The notes below the pieces were generated by a model, which saw only the letters and a program-made list of their open reading frames with translations, was not told the origin of the DNA and did not search any database. A stretch of 64,000 nt of DNA from assembly GCF_002104515.1 (NCBI RefSeq), contig NZ_NBOE01000002.1:496001-560000 (forward strand), given 5' to 3'. Origin of the DNA: Colwellia polaris (GTDB lineage Bacteria > Pseudomonadota > Gammaproteobacteria > Enterobacterales > Alteromonadaceae). Below are positions 24,601 through 34,772 of this stretch, piece by piece (position 1 is the stretch's first letter; each line of letters opens with the position of its first letter). Made by a program: the position numbers and the translations under genes.

Positions 24601-25679
24601 CTAAAGTGCACAACGTCACCGTCTTTCACTCGGTACTCTTTACCTTCTAAACGCCACTTTCCTGCTTCTTTTGCACCTGACTCACCATTAAACTCAATAA
24701 AGTCATCGTAAGCAACAACTTCTGCGCGAATAAAGCCTTTTTCAAAGTCGGTGTGGATAACTCCAGCTGCTTGCGGTGCTGTAGCATTTTGCTTAACAGT
24801 CCATGCACGAACTTCTTTTACACCCGCAGTAAAGTAGGTTTGTAAATGCAATAAACCGTAACCTGAATTAATGACACGATTTAAGCCTGGCTCTTCTAAG
24901 CCCATTTCCGCCATAAATTCTTCGCGGTCTTCATCGTCCATTTCAGATAGTTCGCCTTCTATTTCAGCACAAACAGCAACAACAACAGCGTTCTCTTTTT
25001 CCGCTATAGCATGAACAACATCTAAATAAGGATTATTTTCAAAGCCATCGTCATTAACATTGGCAATATACATAGTTGGTTTGATAGTTAAAAAGTTTAA
25101 ATAGGCAACGGCCGCTTTTTCTTCTTTGGTTAACGCCAAAGAGCGCACCATTTCACCATCTTCAACATGTTTAAGGATTTTTTCTAATACGGGAAGTTCG
25201 AACTTAGCATCTTTATCTCCGCCTTTTGCTCGTTTGGTTTGGCGTTGAATTGCACGCTCTGCAGTGTCCATATCTGCCAAGGCTAATTCTGTATTGATTA
25301 CGTCAATATCATCAGCAGGATCAATTTTATTAGCAACATGAATAATATTATCATTTTCGAAACAACGTACTACATGACCTATAGCATCAGTTTCGCGAAT
25401 ATTTGCTAAAAATTTATTACCTAAACCTTCACCTTTCGAGGCTCCAGCAACTAAGCCAGCAATATCAACAAATTCCATAGTCGTTGCTAAAACGCGTTCA
25501 GGTTTTACAATGTTCGCTAAGGCATCTAAACGAGGATCCGGCACAGGTACTACACCTGTATTTGGCTCGATTGTACAAAAGGGGAAGTTAGCAGCTTCAA
25601 TACCCGCTTTAGTTAACGCATTGAAAAGTGTTGATTTACCTACGTTGGGCAAGCCAACAATACCACATTTAAAACCCAT
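24588..25679 (-). CDS. ychF: Redox- and ribosome-associated ATPase YchF (OLA1 family)
   Basis: YchF is a universally conserved Obg-family P-loop NTPase that prefers ATP, binds ribosomes and dampens antioxidant responses. The 363 residues equal the E. coli length. G1 is [12 protein letters not shown] (residues 8-19), G3 is [17 protein letters not shown] and the G4-equivalent is NVNDDG, matching the NxxE-type ATP preference. The coiled-coil insert spans about 130-200, and a C-terminal TGS domain covers about 278-361 ([16 protein letters not shown]). It is 32 nt downstream of pth, the conserved pth-ychF pair. The extreme C-terminus FNV is encoded by a 7-bp tandem repeat. Confidence 0.97.
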   Translation of the reverse strand: MGFKCGIVGLPNVGKSTLFNALTKAGIEAANFPFCTIEPNTGVVPVPDPRLDALANIVKPERVLATTMEFVDIAGLVAGASKGEGLGNKFLANIRETDAIGHVVRCFENDNIIHVANKIDPADDIDVINTELALADMDTAERAIQRQTKRAKGGDKDAKFELPVLEKILKHVEDGEMVRSLALTKEEKAAVAYLNFLTIKPTMYIANVNDDGFENNPYLDVVHAIAEKENAVVVAVCAEIEGELSEMDDEDREEFMAEMGLEEPGLNRVINSGYGLLHLQTYFTAGVKEVRAWTVKQNATAPQAAGVIHTDFEKGFIRAEVVAYDDFIEFNGESGAKEAGKWRLEGKEYRVKDGDVVHFRFNV

Positions 25680-25711
25680 GATGTTTACCTATTATGTTGA
25701 CGCAATAATGT

Positions 25712-26296
25712 TTATTGCGCTTTAAAAGAATGTAGACGATTTTGTGCTTTTTTCACATCGTCTTTTTGCCAAATTTCAAAACAGCGCGCTGCTTCATCTA
25801 TTGCTTGGTCTATTAAGTTTTGTTCTATTGCTGGCGCTTTGCCAAGCACATGTCCAGTGACGCGGTCGCGATGACCAGGATGATCAATGCCAATGCGTAA
25901 CCGGTAAAATTCTTTATTATTTGCTAACGATGAAATAATGTCGCGTAAGCCGTTGTGACCGCCATGACCTCCACCTAGTTTGATTTTACAAACGCCAGGC
26001 AGCATATCAAGTTCATCATGTGCAACAAGTATGTTTTCTGCGGGAATACGGAAAAAGTTGGCTAAGGGAGCTACGGCTTTTCCACTACGATTCATAAAGG
26101 TGGTAGGGATGAGAAGATGAACTAATTGGCCAGCAATTAATCCTTTACCGTAGAGACCAAAATATTTTTTTTCTGGCTTTAGCGAGATGTTATAACGTGA
26201 AGCAAGCTCTTGAACAAACCAATCACCAGCGTTATGACGGGTTTTACTGTATTCGGAACCTGGGTTTCCTAATCCAACTACTAACTGAATCGTCAT
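25712..26296 (-). CDS. pth: Peptidyl-tRNA hydrolase
   Basis: Pth releases peptides from prematurely dropped peptidyl-tRNA, recycling tRNA. The 194 residues are full length. Motifs: [23 protein letters not shown] with the catalytic His in [42 protein letters not shown] and [21 protein letters not shown]. It is followed 32 nt later by ychF. A strong hairpin lies between it and the upstream rplY, so pth-ychF probably relies partly on read-through or on its own promoter. Confidence 0.97.
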   Translation of the reverse strand: MTIQLVVGLGNPGSEYSKTRHNAGDWFVQELASRYNISLKPEKKYFGLYGKGLIAGQLVHLLIPTTFMNRSGKAVAPLANFFRIPAENILVAHDELDMLPGVCKIKLGGGHGGHNGLRDIISSLANNKEFYRLRIGIDHPGHRDRVTGHVLGKAPAIEQNLIDQAIDEAARCFEIWQKDDVKKAQNRLHSFKAQ

Positions 26297-26349
26297 TTAA
26301 TCGTTTACTCTGGTTATTCAAATTTCAGCTTGATAAATCAAGCGGCTTG

Positions 26350-26398
26350 AAAACTAAAAAGCTTAAAGGGTCTGTTATTAAACATGCCCTTTAAGCTT
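26350..26398 (-). terminator. Terminator or attenuator between rplY and pth
   Basis: AAGCTTAAAGGG (26359-26370) pairs perfectly over 12 bp with CCCTTTAAGCTT (26387-26398). On the minus strand the stem is followed by TTTTAGTTTTC. It is placed just after the rplY stop. Confidence 0.8.
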
Positions 26399-26421
26399 AT
26401 TTCGGTGAGTAAAGTTAACGA

Positions 26422-27051
26422 TTACTCAGCTGGAGCTTCTGTAGGAGCTTCATCTGCAGCTTCGTCATCTTCACTTACAACTTTATCAGCATTTAATGTA
26501 GCTACTGCTTGGTCATGATCTTCGCCTTTAGCTAGCTCATCAGAAGTAACACCTTTTGGTAAAGTGATGTCTGATAAATGTAAAGTTTGACCAATTTCTA
26601 AGTTAGCAACATCAATTTCGATGTACTCAGGAATGTCAGCAGGTAAACATGTAATCGCGATTTCATTCATATGGTGAGCCATAGTACCACCAAGTTTCTC
26701 TGCTTCTTCTTCATTTAAGAAGTGAATTGGAGCGTTAACTTGTACAGCATTTTTAGCATTGATACGTAAAAAATCTAAGTGCATTACAACTTGCTTGTAC
26801 GGGTGACGTTGCATATCTTTTAAAAGACACTCAACAGGCTTGCCGTCAACATTGATTGTTAAAACGTGAGAGTAAAATGCTTCTTCTTGTTGTGCACGGA
26901 AAACATTTTTATGCTCCAATGTTAAAGAAATAGGCTCTTTGCCTTCACCGTAAATAATTGCTGGAACTTTGTTCGCGTGACGTAGGCGGCGGCTCGCACC
27001 TTTCCCTAAATCTGTACGTACTTCAGCGTCCAATGTAAATAAATCTGTCAT
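26422..27051 (-). CDS. rplY: Ribosomal protein bL25, long CTC/TL5 form
   Basis: bL25 binds 5S rRNA. This is the two-domain general-stress CTC/TL5 form: an N-terminal L25 beta-barrel (residues 1-90, ending [19 protein letters not shown]) and a C-terminal beta domain. An acidic Glu/Ala tail ends it ([18 protein letters not shown]). I place the start at ATG 27051 (209 residues), which has GGA 7-8 nt upstream. The in-frame ATG four codons earlier has no ribosome site. Bacteria with only the long form, as here, differ from E. coli, whose L25 is a single domain of 94 residues. Confidence 0.95.
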   Translation of the reverse strand: MTDLFTLDAEVRTDLGKGASRRLRHANKVPAIIYGEGKEPISLTLEHKNVFRAQQEEAFYSHVLTINVDGKPVECLLKDMQRHPYKQVVMHLDFLRINAKNAVQVNAPIHFLNEEEAEKLGGTMAHHMNEIAITCLPADIPEYIEIDVANLEIGQTLHLSDITLPKGVTSDELAKGEDHDQAVATLNADKVVSEDDEAADEAPTEAPAE

Positions 27052-27236
27052 GGTAATATCCATTATATAAAAATTAAAAGTTGTTACTTTTTGCGACCAA
27101 AAGCAACCTGTTACCTTCTTGCTTTTTAATCACTGAATATGAAATCAAGTGCAATTAGCTAAAAAAGGCGCAGCATGATAACACCCCAATGCAGTTATAT
27201 CCAATATTATGTTGTTTAAAGTTCAGGTATTAATAA

Positions 27237-28034
27237 TTAATTATTGTAGGCATTTAATTGTAAGTTATATTGCAGAGCAAGTGCTTTGTATTCACCATTA
27301 ACTTTTAAATCTTTAATGCAGGTATCTAACTGGTTTAATAGCTGCTCTGGATCGGGGATGTTTTGAGAAAACTTTGACACGGTAAGGTAATAGTCTTTTT
27401 CTGCAATAAATAAATCATGAACCGTAATTTTATTTGTTACATCTAATTGGTTTGCATACCAAAGAATGGTTTCTTTTGAGTTAAGCAATAGTTCAAAACG
27501 TTGTGGAGAGGCTAGCATTTGACGAATTAAAGCTTTAAAACTATATCCGGTAGTCACTTCCTGCAAGGTTTTTTTACTATTGATAGCGTTTAAAATTTCA
27601 GGCGTATAAGTTAAACCAGAAAGGTGCCCAACGGTATAGTTATCTATGTCACTAAGTTTATTAATGACGATGTTGTTATCTTTTTTAGATGCGAAGGCAT
27701 AAGTAGTTGAAAATATGGGCTCTTTACCATAGTAAACAAAAGCATTGCGTTCGTTTGTATAAGAGTAAACACTGACATCTATATCACCTGTTTGCATATA
27801 AAGATGCGTTCTCATTACTGGCAATGTTTTATATTTAGGTTGGTAAGCGGTATTTTTCATGCACATATTTATAATTTCTTTGCCAAAGCCTAGCTCAGGT
27901 AGGATAGGGGTGGAGAAAAAATAAGGCGGCCATTCAAGGTTATTAATATAAACCTCTTTACTGATGGCGAAGCTTGAGTAAAACACAAAAATAGCCATGT
28001 AAATAATTAGATTCAATTGTTTTAATAACGACAT
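27237..28034 (-). CDS. Periplasmic solute-binding protein, family 3-like (orphan)
   Basis: This 265-residue protein has a signal peptide (about 1-25, ending FAISK). The fold then has family 3 binding-protein features: VYINNLEWPPYFF, LGFGKEIINMCMK, TGDIDVSVYSYTNERN and the hinge YTVGHLSGLTYTPEIL. No permease or ATPase gene is adjacent. Proteins of this type in marine gammaproteobacteria are often stand-alone and of unknown ligand. The first domain has aromatic residues (WPPYFF) where amino-acid binders place their ligand stack. It is monocistronic between rplY and a dispersed repeat. Confidence 0.8.
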   Translation of the reverse strand: MSLLKQLNLIIYMAIFVFYSSFAISKEVYINNLEWPPYFFSTPILPELGFGKEIINMCMKNTAYQPKYKTLPVMRTHLYMQTGDIDVSVYSYTNERNAFVYYGKEPIFSTTYAFASKKDNNIVINKLSDIDNYTVGHLSGLTYTPEILNAINSKKTLQEVTTGYSFKALIRQMLASPQRFELLLNSKETILWYANQLDVTNKITVHDLFIAEKDYYLTVSKFSQNIPDPEQLLNQLDTCIKDLKVNGEYKALALQYNLQLNAYNN

Positions 28035-28141
28035 AATGTACCTTTTTTAAAGCAATACTAAATAAAAGTATTTTGTGTAGCCTTTATTAGTATATAAAGA
28101 GATGGTTATTTTTTACAGGTTGAAACTTAGAATAAGTTATT

Positions 28142-28212
28142 ATACCCAATGTAATAAGTTATTGACGATTTAAACCGCCTTAAAATGATCGATTATTTAT
28201 TTCAATTGGTAT
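28142..28212 (+). repeat. 71-bp dispersed repeat, copy 3
   Basis: This copy starts ATACCCAATGTAATAAG and ends TTTCAATTGGTAT, in the same orientation as copy 1. It differs from copy 1 at a handful of positions, for example AAACCGCC for AAATCGCC. It sits between the prs terminator and the orphan binding-protein gene. Confidence 0.9.
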
Positions 28213-28238
28213 TTTATAACGTTTTATTTTGAGGTCAT

Positions 28239-28262
28239 AAAAAAAGCACCCTAAGGTGCTTT
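28239..28262 (-). terminator. Terminator of the lolB-ispE-prs unit
   Basis: AAAGCACC (28243-28250), loop CTAA, GGTGCTTT (28255-28262). On the minus strand seven T follow. It lies about 30 nt past the prs stop. Confidence 0.9.
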
Positions 28263-28290
28263 ACTCAATATTTGATTTTAAGTTTAAAAC

Positions 28291-29238
28291 TTAAGCATCA
28301 AACATTGCAGATATTGACTCTTCATTACAAACTCGGCGGATAGCTTCAGACAACATACCACTTAAAGTAAGTTGGCGTACATTGCCAAGTGCTTTGATTT
28401 CAGCTGATAATGGAATTGAATCTGTTACAACAACTTCATCAATTACTGAATTTTTTAAGTTTTCAGCAGCATTACCTGAAAGTACCGGGTGAGTTGCATA
28501 AGCAAATACACGTTTAGCACCATGTTCTTTCAATGCTTCAGCGGCTTTTGCAAGAGTACCACCGGTATCAATCATATCGTCAACGATGAAACAATCTCGT
28601 CCTTTTACATCACCAATAATATGCATGACTTGTGCAACATTGGCTTTAGGACGACGTTTATCTATGATGGCAAGATCAGCATCTTCTAATAACTTAGCAA
28701 CAGCACGAGCACGCACAACACCACCAATATCAGGAGAAACTACCACAGGGTTTTCGATGTTACGCGCTAACATATCTTCAAGTAAGATTGGTGTACCAAA
28801 TACGTTATCAACGGGTACATCAAAAAAGCCTTGAATTTGCTCTGCGTGTAAATCAACCGTTAATACACGGTCGACACCTACACTTGATAAAAAGTCGGCC
28901 ACTACTTTCGCTGTAATTGGTACTCGAGCACTACGAACGCGACGGTCTTGACGTGCATAGCCAAAATAAGGCATAACAGCAGTAATACGGCCAGCAGATG
29001 CACGACGAAGCGCATCAATCATCACGATTAATTCCATTAAGTTATCATTGGTAGGAGCGCATGTTGATTGAATAATGAAAACATCGGCACCACGCACGTT
29101 TTCAGTAATTTCAACACTTATTTCACCATCACTAAAACTACCAATCTTGGCTTCGCCTAAGGTGATGTATAAGCGATTAGCGATTTGTTTGGCCAGTTCA
29201 GGGGTGGCGTTACCCGCAAAAATCTTCATGTCAGGCAC
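28291..29238 (-). CDS. prs: Ribose-phosphate pyrophosphokinase
   Basis: Prs makes PRPP from ribose-5-phosphate and ATP for purine, pyrimidine, His, Trp and NAD synthesis. The correct start is GTG 29238. It has TGAGGA with 7-nt spacing, and the protein then begins (V/M)[15 protein letters not shown] exactly like E. coli Prs, with 315 residues. The frame is open back to ATG 29265, but that codon has no ribosome site. Motifs: [10 protein letters not shown], the flexible loop [22 protein letters not shown], the metal/ribose site [12 protein letters not shown] and the PRPP loop [17 protein letters not shown]. It follows ispE, as in many gammaproteobacteria. Confidence 0.98.
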   Translation of the reverse strand: MPDMKIFAGNATPELAKQIANRLYITLGEAKIGSFSDGEISVEITENVRGADVFIIQSTCAPTNDNLMELIVMIDALRRASAGRITAVMPYFGYARQDRRVRSARVPITAKVVADFLSSVGVDRVLTVDLHAEQIQGFFDVPVDNVFGTPILLEDMLARNIENPVVVSPDIGGVVRARAVAKLLEDADLAIIDKRRPKANVAQVMHIIGDVKGRDCFIVDDMIDTGGTLAKAAEALKEHGAKRVFAYATHPVLSGNAAENLKNSVIDEVVVTDSIPLSAEIKALGNVRQLTLSGMLSEAIRRVCNEESISAMFDA

Positions 29239-29361
29239 TGTCAGTTCCTCAGAAACTTTTGACATTTAAATTACGATACTGAATAAAACGGTATGTTAAA
29301 TATCAGCAAATTATTTTATTTTTGCCAGTTTTAATGGCATTTATTTTAATTTCATCCGAAC

Positions 29362-30222
29362 TTAATTGTCGTTTACCGCTGCAATTGCAACATGTAAGGG
29401 CGATTCATTTAGTCCTTCGGCTACGAATGATTCTATACCAGCAGGTAGTAAAGATTGTACATAGCACGCTTCTTGTTTAGAGCTAAAACGTGAGAAAATA
29501 CACGCACCAGTTCCTGTCATCTGGGACGGCGCATATTCTATCAACCAAGCCAGTAGTTTGGCAACCTCGGGGTAGTGTTTTATTACCCAAGTTTGGCAAT
29601 CATTGTGATAATTTTCGATGTTATCATCGCTGTAACGTATAGAGGGCGTATCTCGTGTTAAATCTTTCGAGGTAAAAACACTTTGTGTAGAAATACTACA
29701 ATTAGGCTTTGATATTAAATACCAATAAGTTTTTGGTGAGGCAGGTGTAAGTTGCTCACCAATACCTTGTGCGAAGGCAGCATAGCCGTGAATAAAAATA
29801 GGTACATCGGCGCCAAGGGTTAGGCCAAGTTCAGCAAGTTGTTTAATTGTTAAGTTAGTTTTCCACAATGTGTTTAGAGCAAGTAATACCGTTGCCGCAT
29901 TAGATGAGCCACCACCTAAGCCGCCACCCATAGGCAATCTTTTCTCTAATTGAATATCTACACCTTGATGGCAACCGGTAAAACTTTGTAATAATCTCGC
30001 AGCTTTAATGATTAAGTTGTCGTTATTATCAACGCCAGGGATAGGATTAAGCAGGGTTATTGCGTTATTTTCAGTGATCTTAAAAGCTAAGGTGTCGTGG
30101 TAATCGAGAAACTGAAAAACGGTTTCTAATTGATGATAACCATTGTCCATTCTGCCAACAATATGTAGAAATAAATTAAGTTTTGCCGGTGAAGGAAATG
30201 TTGTAAATGACGTTGTATTCAA
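29362..30222 (-). CDS. ispE: 4-diphosphocytidyl-2-C-methyl-D-erythritol kinase
   Basis: IspE is the GHMP kinase of the MEP isoprenoid pathway. It has PSPAKLNLFLHIVGRMDNGYHQLETVFQFLDYHD at the N-terminus, the ATP loop LPMGGGLGGGSSNAATVLLALN, and GADVPIFIHGYAAFAQGIGE. The start is a TTG. I favour TTG 30222 (286 residues; E. coli has 283), 10 nt after the lolB stop. Another TTG at 30258 lies inside lolB and would add 12 unconserved residues. No ATG is available at the right place. The lolB-ispE-prs order is the classic one. Confidence 0.95.
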   Translation of the reverse strand: MNTTSFTTFPSPAKLNLFLHIVGRMDNGYHQLETVFQFLDYHDTLAFKITENNAITLLNPIPGVDNNDNLIIKAARLLQSFTGCHQGVDIQLEKRLPMGGGLGGGSSNAATVLLALNTLWKTNLTIKQLAELGLTLGADVPIFIHGYAAFAQGIGEQLTPASPKTYWYLISKPNCSISTQSVFTSKDLTRDTPSIRYSDDNIENYHNDCQTWVIKHYPEVAKLLAWLIEYAPSQMTGTGACIFSRFSSKQEACYVQSLLPAGIESFVAEGLNESPLHVAIAAVNDN

Positions 30223-30232
30223 AACTATCTCG

Positions 30233-30847
30233 CTAAGTTTTCCATGAGTGTATAACAATTTTAATCCGCAAATCGCCTTGGGTTATTGTTAATTGCTTTG
30301 CTAATTGAAACTGTTCAATGTGATGATATTTACTGTATTTTACTTGCCATACTTTATTGTTATAACTGCTCGTTAAACTTTCAGGTAGTTGAGTTTTATC
30401 GTGATAAACAACTTTATCAGAAGGTAAGTAAGCTAAGCCTTTCAACCAATAGCTCATTGCACGAGTTGGCAGGTTTAAACCGGTTAATGTGTATATTAAC
30501 TCATCTAAATTTTGTGTCGCATAGCTTTGGCCGTCAACTTCTAAAGTTACGTTGTTATGTTGCTTTTTTAGAGATAAAACTTGAATGCCGAACAATGTTG
30601 ATAAATTCAGCGACTCTGAGTTTTCAACAGCATTTTTTTGCCAATGCAATGTTGCACTTTGTCGCTTTTGCTCATTTATAAAGGCTATTTTCCCAGCAAT
30701 GGTCCAACTCTTGAGCGCCGATACTTGTTTATTTCGAGTTTCTATATCCTGATTTTGTTGCTTATCGCTCACGGGAATATCATTAACACTACTACAAGCG
30801 CTTAATATGCCGATAAAAAGTAGTATGAGGAGTTGTTTATAATGCAT
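30233..30847 (-). CDS. lolB: Outer-membrane lipoprotein receptor LolB
   Basis: LolB accepts lipoproteins from LolA and inserts them into the outer membrane. I place the start at ATG 30847 (204 residues), with AGGAAA a few nt upstream. The frame continues to 30919 without support. The lipoprotein signal MHYKQLLILLFIGILSAC ends with lipidated C18. The LolB core follows: KSWTIAGKIAFINEQKRQSATLHWQ, NLSTLFGIQVLSLKK, LPTRAMSYWLKGL and the C-terminal RIKIVIHSWK. It lies directly upstream of ispE and divergent from hemA, as in E. coli. Confidence 0.95.
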   Translation of the reverse strand: MHYKQLLILLFIGILSACSSVNDIPVSDKQQNQDIETRNKQVSALKSWTIAGKIAFINEQKRQSATLHWQKNAVENSESLNLSTLFGIQVLSLKKQHNNVTLEVDGQSYATQNLDELIYTLTGLNLPTRAMSYWLKGLAYLPSDKVVYHDKTQLPESLTSSYNNKVWQVKYSKYHHIEQFQLAKQLTITQGDLRIKIVIHSWKT

Positions 30848-31149
30848 AATTTTCCTGTGCTTATTGAACGGCATTACCTTCCTGTTGAGCTTTGAAACAA
30901 TAACAAATAACGAAAACATATAACTTACATGCTTTCAATTTAGGCTGAACTTTCGTAAAATTATCGCGATTTTTCATTGCAGATCATAGGTTTTTTTCAA
31001 AAACTCACAGATAAACATATTAAATCACGTTGATAAACACATATTTAACCACAATATAGGCGTTTTAAGCGTATAATTAACTGCAATATTATTTAACATT
31101 TGTCTTGCTTTTTCCGGTTATTAACCATTTTTGGACTCAATATATTTAT

Positions 31150-32421
31150 ATGTCGATAGTTGCAGTAGGTATCAATCATAAAACCGCACCGGTTGCTGTT
31201 AGGGAAAAAATTTCATTTAACCCTGATAACCTGAGTTCGGCATTACAGGAACTGATCCACTCAGTAGACTGTAAAGAAGCTGCTATTTTATCAACCTGTA
31301 ATCGTACTGAGTTATATATTGTTCAAGACGGTGATGTAACCTTAACTCAAGAACGTTTAGTACGCTGGTTAGAGCAACATCATAATGTACCAGCATCAAC
31401 CATATCTCCCAGTTTATATTGGCATAAAGATCAACATGCAGTTAATCATATGATGCGTGTTGCTTGTGGTTTAGATTCTTTAGTATTAGGTGAACCGCAA
31501 ATATTAGGACAAATGAAGCAAGCCTATAAACAAGCTAAAGCTGCTGGCTCAATGGCTTTGGTTATGGATAGATTGTTTCAGCGTACTTTTGGTGTTGCAA
31601 AACAAGTTAGAACCGATACTGAAATTGGTGCTAGCGCCGTTTCGGTAGCTTTTGCCGCTGTTAACTTAGCCAAACATATTTTTGCGAGTTTAGACAAAAC
31701 TAGAGTATTGCTGGTAGGCGCTGGTGAAACGATTGAATTAGTTGCTAAACATTTGTATGAAAATAACGTTGGCCATATTACTGTTGCCAATCGGACACTT
31801 AGCCGTGCAGAAAATATGGCAAATAAATTTGGTGCTGATGTTATAACGCTTGCACAGATCCCTGAAATGATGGCCAGCGCAGATATCGTTATCAGCTCAA
31901 CAGCCAGTACCTTACCTATTATCGGTAAAGGTATGGTAGAAAAAGCGTTAACCAAAAGAAAGCATCGACCTATGTTTATGGTAGATTTAGCGGTACCGCG
32001 CGATATTGAAGAGCAAGTTTCTGATCTTGAAGATGTGTTTCTTTATACTGTTGATGATTTACAAAATATAATTTCAAAAAATTTAGATAATCGTCGTAAA
32101 GAAGCCGTATTGGCTGAAGGCATAGTATCCGATCAATCGGCTAGTTTTATGTCGTGGCTTCGGGGCTTAAATACACAAGATACGGTGATTTCTTATCGTA
32201 AACAGTGCTTAGAAAGTCGCGATCAATTATTAGAAAAAGCGCTGCAACAATTATCCGCAGATAAAAATCCTGAAGCGGTTATTGCTGAGCTTGCCACTAA
32301 ACTAACGAATAAATTTATGCATGCCCCTACGAGTGCTATTCAATCTGCTGCACAAGGTGGTCAATTAGATCGACTTGTTTATTTACGTGATATTTTTGAT
32401 ATTCGCCATCATAAAGAATAG
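31150..32421 (+). CDS. hemA: Glutamyl-tRNA reductase
   Basis: HemA reduces glutamyl-tRNA to glutamate-1-semialdehyde, the first committed step of C5 tetrapyrrole synthesis. The start is ATG 31150 (423 residues), giving MSIVAVGINHKTAPV as in all HemA. The frame is open back to 31105, but that adds an unconserved hydrophobic stretch. The catalytic cysteine is C50 (STCNRTELY). GLDSLVLGEPQILGQ and the NADPH fold VLLVGAGETIELVAKHL are present, with a C-terminal dimerisation helix. The ribosome site is weak. It is divergent from lolB and starts the hemA-prfA-prmC-sirB2-sirB1 cluster, although 328 nt separate it from prfA here. Confidence 0.97.
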   Translation: MSIVAVGINHKTAPVAVREKISFNPDNLSSALQELIHSVDCKEAAILSTCNRTELYIVQDGDVTLTQERLVRWLEQHHNVPASTISPSLYWHKDQHAVNHMMRVACGLDSLVLGEPQILGQMKQAYKQAKAAGSMALVMDRLFQRTFGVAKQVRTDTEIGASAVSVAFAAVNLAKHIFASLDKTRVLLVGAGETIELVAKHLYENNVGHITVANRTLSRAENMANKFGADVITLAQIPEMMASADIVISSTASTLPIIGKGMVEKALTKRKHRPMFMVDLAVPRDIEEQVSDLEDVFLYTVDDLQNIISKNLDNRRKEAVLAEGIVSDQSASFMSWLRGLNTQDTVISYRKQCLESRDQLLEKALQQLSADKNPEAVIAELATKLTNKFMHAPTSAIQSAAQGGQLDRLVYLRDIFDIRHHKE

Positions 32422-32749
32422 CCATATTGTTTAGCTTTTTTCTGTTTTCTCTCAAAAAAGTAAACTTTCTCTAACAGATAAATAAGTATTTATTTATCCA
32501 TTTTGTATAAATCACTGCTAATTACTGGCTTAGTCGAATATAATGCGCAGGTAATACCACGTTGATTAATGAGCTGCTCATAGTTAACGGTTAAGATGAA
32601 AAACCACAGCGTTATAAAATTTATAAGTATAATAATAACTTACTAATGTTTATATCTTGTATTTATCCATTTTACCTTATAAAAAAGTAGCCCAGTAAAT
32701 TAATCAAATTGGCACAATTCATCAATTATTGACTATATAAGATCATTTA
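32422..32749. other. Intergenic region between hemA and prfA
   Basis: This 328-nt AT-rich gap holds no gene I can support. A TATAAT occurs at 32539-32544, but no convincing -35 lies 16-18 nt upstream. prfA is usually close to hemA, so an added promoter for prfA is plausible but unproven. Confidence 0.4.
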
Positions 32750-33838
32750 ATGAATAAATCTGTTTACCAAAAACTTGAGATACTTGTCGAACGCTTTGAA
32801 GAAGTTCAAGCGTTATTGTCTGATCCTGAAACTATTTCGAATCAAGAAAAGTTCCAAGCCTTATCGAAAGAATTCTCACAATTAGAAGTGGTTACAAAGG
32901 CGTTTCATGCCTACCAAGATGCTGAAAATGACTTTGCTACCGCAGAAGAAATGCTGAAAGATGAAGACCCTGATATGCGCGAAATGGCGCAAGAAGAGTA
33001 TAAAGCAGCGAAGAAAGCGGTAGAAGAAATGACCGGTGAGTTGCAAATCTTGTTATTACCTCGAGATCCTAAAGACGATAACAATTGCTTTGTTGAAATT
33101 CGCGCAGGCGCGGGTGGTGATGAAGCGGCTATTTTTGCTGGTGATTTATTTCGTATGTACAGTCGCTACGCTGAAAAGCAAGGCTGGAAAATAGAATTAA
33201 TGAATTCCAACGAAAGTGAACAAGGCGGCTTTAAAGAGATTGTTGCTAAGGTCAATGGCGTTGGTGTATACGGACAAATGAAATATGAGTCAGGTGGACA
33301 CCGGGTACAGCGTGTGCCAGAAACTGAATCTCAAGGTCGAGTGCATACATCTGCATGTACTGTCGTTGTGATGCCAGAAATTCCAGAATCACAAGCAATT
33401 GAAATTAATAAAGCAGACTTGAAAGTAGACACCTTCCGCGCCTCAGGAGCGGGTGGACAGCATGTTAACAAAACAGACTCTGCTATACGTATTACGCATA
33501 TTCCAAGTGGTGTGGTTGTTGAATGTCAAGACCAGCGTTCGCAACATAAAAACCGCGCGCAAGCTATGTCTGTATTGCAAGCGCGTTTGCAACAAGCCGA
33601 AGATGAAAAACGTCGCAGTGCTGAAGAGTCATCTCGCCGTAATCTAGTCGCTAGTGGTGATCGCTCTGAACGAATTCGTACGTATAACTTCCCGCAAGGG
33701 CGCATGAGTGACCACCGTATCAACCTCACGCTTTATCGTTTAAACGAGATCATGGAAGGCAACTTGCATTTAGTGCTTGAGCCTATCATGCAAGAAAGTC
33801 AGGCTGATCTATTGGCAGAGCTTGCTGAGCAGAATTAG
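32750..33838 (+). CDS. prfA: Peptide chain release factor 1
   Basis: RF1 recognises UAA and UAG and triggers peptide release. Its 362 residues are full length. The stop-codon reading motif P-x-T is PET at 190-192 ([14 protein letters not shown]). The catalytic GGQ is 235-237 ([16 protein letters not shown]), with the Gln that PrmC methylates. An N-terminal helical domain (1-100) precedes. Its own stop is UAG, which it would read itself. The stop overlaps a possible GTG start of prmC (TAGTG). Confidence 0.98.
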   Translation: MNKSVYQKLEILVERFEEVQALLSDPETISNQEKFQALSKEFSQLEVVTKAFHAYQDAENDFATAEEMLKDEDPDMREMAQEEYKAAKKAVEEMTGELQILLLPRDPKDDNNCFVEIRAGAGGDEAAIFAGDLFRMYSRYAEKQGWKIELMNSNESEQGGFKEIVAKVNGVGVYGQMKYESGGHRVQRVPETESQGRVHTSACTVVVMPEIPESQAIEINKADLKVDTFRASGAGGQHVNKTDSAIRITHIPSGVVVECQDQRSQHKNRAQAMSVLQARLQQAEDEKRRSAEESSRRNLVASGDRSERIRTYNFPQGRMSDHRINLTLYRLNEIMEGNLHLVLEPIMQESQADLLAELAEQN

Positions 33839-33888
33839 TGATTAAGTCTGTAGCAACAAAGGGGTTATCGATTGAACTTGTATCGTCG

Positions 33889-34728
33889 ATGACCCTAGCT
33901 AATTTAATTGCTTACGGTGAAGAACTTTTGTCGCCTCAATCTGATAGCGCAAAATTAGATACTGAAATTTTAATCTGCTTCGTTATTAATAAAGAGCGTA
34001 GTTTTTTATTAACCTGGCCAGAAAAACAATTATCTCAAGAGCAAGCAAAGCACTTTATTGAGTTAATGCTTCGCAGAGTTGCAGGTGAGCCTATTGCTTA
34101 TATTGTTAACTTGCGCGAGTTTTGGTCTTTACCATTTCAAGTATCTCCTGCTACGTTAATTCCTCGTCCCGATACCGAAGTACTAGTTGAGCAGGTGTTA
34201 TCTCAACACGTAAACGAAAACTTAACGTGTTTGGATTTAGGCACTGGTACAGGGGCAATTGCATTAGCATTGGCATCAGAGAAGCCGCAATGGATTATTG
34301 AGGCGATAGACTTTAATCACGATGCAGTTGAACTTGCTAAACGCAATGCAAAAAACTTAAACTTATCTCATGTAGATATTTATCAAAGTGATTGGTTTAG
34401 CTGTGTTTCTGCAGATAAATCTTTTGATATTATTGTTAGCAATCCACCTTATATTGACGCCAATGATCATCACTTAAGCGAAGGTGATGTAAGGTATGAG
34501 CCTAAAACTGCGTTAGTGGCAGCAGATAGTGGTTTAGCCGATATTAAGGTAATAGCTAACCAGGCGAGAAAATTTTTAAATGCTGGTGGATTTTTGTATA
34601 TCGAGCACGGTTTTGAACAAAGCCTTGCAGTAAAGCAAATACTGGCTGATTTTGCTTATAGCGAAATTGAAACAATTAAAGATTATAGTAACAACGACCG
34701 CATTACACTTGCTTGTTACTCAGTGTAA
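33889..34728 (+). CDS. prmC: Release-factor glutamine methyltransferase PrmC
   Basis: PrmC methylates the GGQ glutamine of RF1 and RF2. From ATG 33889 it has 279 residues, close to the 277 of E. coli. A GTG at 33838 overlapping the prfA stop is an alternative that adds 17 residues. Neither start has a clear Shine-Dalgarno, so coupling from prfA is likely. Motifs: REFWSLPFQVSPATLIPRPDTEVLVEQ, the SAM motif LDLGTGTGAIALALA, and the catalytic IVSNPPYID that binds the target Gln. The protein ends with DNDRITLACY-like residues as in homologues. Confidence 0.96.
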   Translation: MTLANLIAYGEELLSPQSDSAKLDTEILICFVINKERSFLLTWPEKQLSQEQAKHFIELMLRRVAGEPIAYIVNLREFWSLPFQVSPATLIPRPDTEVLVEQVLSQHVNENLTCLDLGTGTGAIALALASEKPQWIIEAIDFNHDAVELAKRNAKNLNLSHVDIYQSDWFSCVSADKSFDIIVSNPPYIDANDHHLSEGDVRYEPKTALVAADSGLADIKVIANQARKFLNAGGFLYIEHGFEQSLAVKQILADFAYSEIETIKDYSNNDRITLACYSV

Positions 34729-34772
34729 ATTCTAAATCAATAAGAATAACAATAAACCAAATGGAGTTCATT

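Noticed and set aside
32539-32544. TATAAT upstream of prfA as a promoter
   Set aside because: No -35 at the correct spacing; in sequence this AT-rich such hexamers are frequent, so it is not listed as a feature.
33490-33838. RF1 P-x-T motif reading PET as a possible change in stop-codon specificity
   Set aside because: The middle residue varies naturally in RF1 proteins; the surrounding VPETESQGR context is common, so no altered reading is implied.
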